From positions 1 through 21,178 of the forward strand of contig UQQA01000030.1 of assembly GCA_900543105.1 (NCBI GenBank): 21,178 bases of DNA. The letters are read 5' to 3'. The translations under genes were made by a program, and so were the position numbers. This document shows positions 20,770-21,178 of the stretch, piece by piece; position 1 is the first letter of the stretch; each line of letters starts with the position of its first letter. Under the pieces are notes generated by a model. The model ran no database searches. It was not told the DNA's origin and saw only the letters and a list, made by a program, of their open reading frames with translations. Source of the DNA: an uncultured Ruminococcus sp. (GTDB taxonomy: Bacteria; Bacillota; Clostridia; Oscillospirales; Ruminococcaceae).

Positions 20770-20804
20770 AACGCTGTTCGATCAATTTCGGACAGCGTTT
20801 TTTT
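20770..20804 (+). terminator. Intrinsic terminator of the ribosomal cluster
   Basis: AACGCTGTTCG (20770-20780) pairs with CGGACAGCGTT (20789-20799) over 11 bp with one G-U pair, an 8-nt loop and a run of seven T (20798-20804). This is a textbook Rho-independent terminator and the only strong one downstream of any gene of the cluster. Confidence 0.92.
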
Positions 20805-20829
20805 AATGCGTAATTCGTAATGCGTAATT
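20804..20829 (+). repeat. Left inverted end, TAATGCG/TAATTCG units
   Basis: Composed of TAATGCG, TAATTCG, TAATGCG and TAATT in direct series. It pairs with 21017-21042 at 25 of 26 positions. Confidence 0.75.
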
Positions 20830-21016
20830 ATTGCATAACCAAAGTTTATCGGGTGGAGCGGTAGGAAATCTTACTTTTATATAAAAAGGAATCTATGGGT
20901 TCAATATCTGCCGATTTTCGCATTTTGTAGGGTTTATAATATTATGTTGGAAATGTTTCTTAACATAGTTCTTTCGGAAATGTGGAAAGATTGTTGCCGA
21001 GGGCACGATAATTACG

Positions 21017-21042
21017 AATTACGCATTACGAATTATGCATTA
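21017..21042 (-). repeat. Right inverted end
   Basis: Reverse complement of 20804-20829 except one base. An additional ATAATTACG unit continues inward (21008-21016), lengthening the unit series on this side. Confidence 0.75.
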
Positions 21043-21050
21043 TATTCAGG

Positions 21051-21079
21051 TTGACTTTTTCTTAAAACTGGTTTATAAT
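21051..21079 (+). promoter_or_regulatory. Predicted sigma-A promoter pointing out of the window
   Basis: TTGACT (21051-21056), a spacer of exactly 17 nt and TATAAT (21074-21079). The remaining 99 nt to the window edge contain no convincing ribosome binding site or gene start, so it should serve a gene or RNA beyond position 21178. Confidence 0.6.
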
Positions 21080-21178
21080 TATACTGTATATTTATGCCCC
21101 GAAAATGAAATAATAGGTATAGGATACTAATTCTTAATCAACCTATAGACAAACTCTTGGCTATAATAAGTTCATTCT
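21080..21178. other. Right-edge non-coding stretch
   Basis: No gene, ribosome binding site or strong hairpin recognised. It includes the 10-mer GCCCCGAAAA (21096-21105), which also occurs at 4205-4214 in the arm of the nested repeat, and a lone TATAAT-like box near the end without a matching -35. Confidence 0.4.

Larger units (their letters stand above)
20804..21042. mobile_element. MITE-like element with 26-bp inverted ends
   Basis: A 26-bp sequence built from TAATGCG and TAATTCG units (20804-20829) recurs in inverted orientation at 21017-21042 with a single mismatch. The 187 bp between them have no reading frame of note. Size, terminal inverted repeats and lack of coding match a miniature inverted-repeat element, although no clear target-site duplication is visible, so mobility is inference. 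It begins exactly at the end of the T-tract of the rplQ terminator. Confidence 0.55.

Noticed and set aside
20830..21007. Coding remnant or promoter inside the inverted element
   Set aside because: No frame of useful length; a TATAAT-like box (around 20935) lacks a -35 at suitable spacing.
1..21178. Defence system, prophage, CRISPR array or tRNA genes
   Set aside because: No repeats with regular spacers, no nuclease, helicase or phage-like products, and no cloverleaf sequences were found; almost all coding space is ribosomal or lipoprotein.

Overview
The window is chromosomal DNA from a low-to-mid GC Firmicute, most likely a gut or rumen Clostridia of the Ruminococcus / Oscillospiraceae kind. 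The evidence is the gene order rpsJ...secY-adk-map-KOW-infA-rpmJ-rpsM-rpsK-rpsD-rpoA-rplQ, strong AGGAGG ribosome binding sites, consensus sigma-A promoters, frequent AGA arginine codons, zinc-type S14, L24, L36 and Adk, and lipoproteins with Thr/Glu-rich linkers. The genus is inference; the class is fairly safe. All genes are on the + strand.

Region 1 (1-4191) holds five tandem lipoprotein genes of unknown function. The first has its own signal peptide and a promoter at 24-52. The other four share an almost identical first ~29 codons (signal peptide, lipobox Cys19, start of linker). Two of these (1890-2687, 2703-3506) are full-length paralogues; the other two (991-1857, 3523-4191) carry unrelated mature domains behind the same N-terminal cassette. 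Spacing of 15-46 nt suggests one transcription unit.

Region 2 (4192-4652) has no gene. It contains a nested inverted-repeat structure (4201-4285), a near-consensus extended -10 promoter (4322-4350), and a leader of about 295 nt. The leader holds a stable hairpin, an intrinsic terminator and a mutually exclusive antiterminator pairing, which together look like an attenuator controlling the ribosomal protein cluster.

Region 3 (4653-20747) is the merged S10-spc-alpha cluster: rpsJ, rplC, rplD, rplW, rplB, rpsS, rplV, rpsC, rplP, rpmC, rpsQ; then a second promoter with a leader of about 180 nt; then rplN, rplX, rplE, rpsN, rpsH, rplF, rplR, rpsE, rpmD, rplO, secY, adk, map, a KOW-domain gene, infA, rpmJ, rpsM, rpsK, rpsD, rpoA, rplQ. 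It co-expresses ribosomal proteins of both subunits with the translocon (SecY), N-terminal Met removal (Map), adenylate kinase, IF-1 and the RNA polymerase alpha subunit. A strong intrinsic terminator (20770-20804) closes it. Several internal gaps hold hairpins that could be protein-binding or processing sites.

Region 4 (20805-21178) has no supported gene. It contains a 239-bp element bounded by 26-bp near-perfect inverted repeats made of TAATGCG/TAATTCG units (MITE-like), then a good sigma-A promoter (21051-21079) pointing out of the window.

The coding part of the ribosomal cluster is conventional. The less ordinary material is the leader and attenuator architecture, the modular lipoprotein array and the non-coding repeats.
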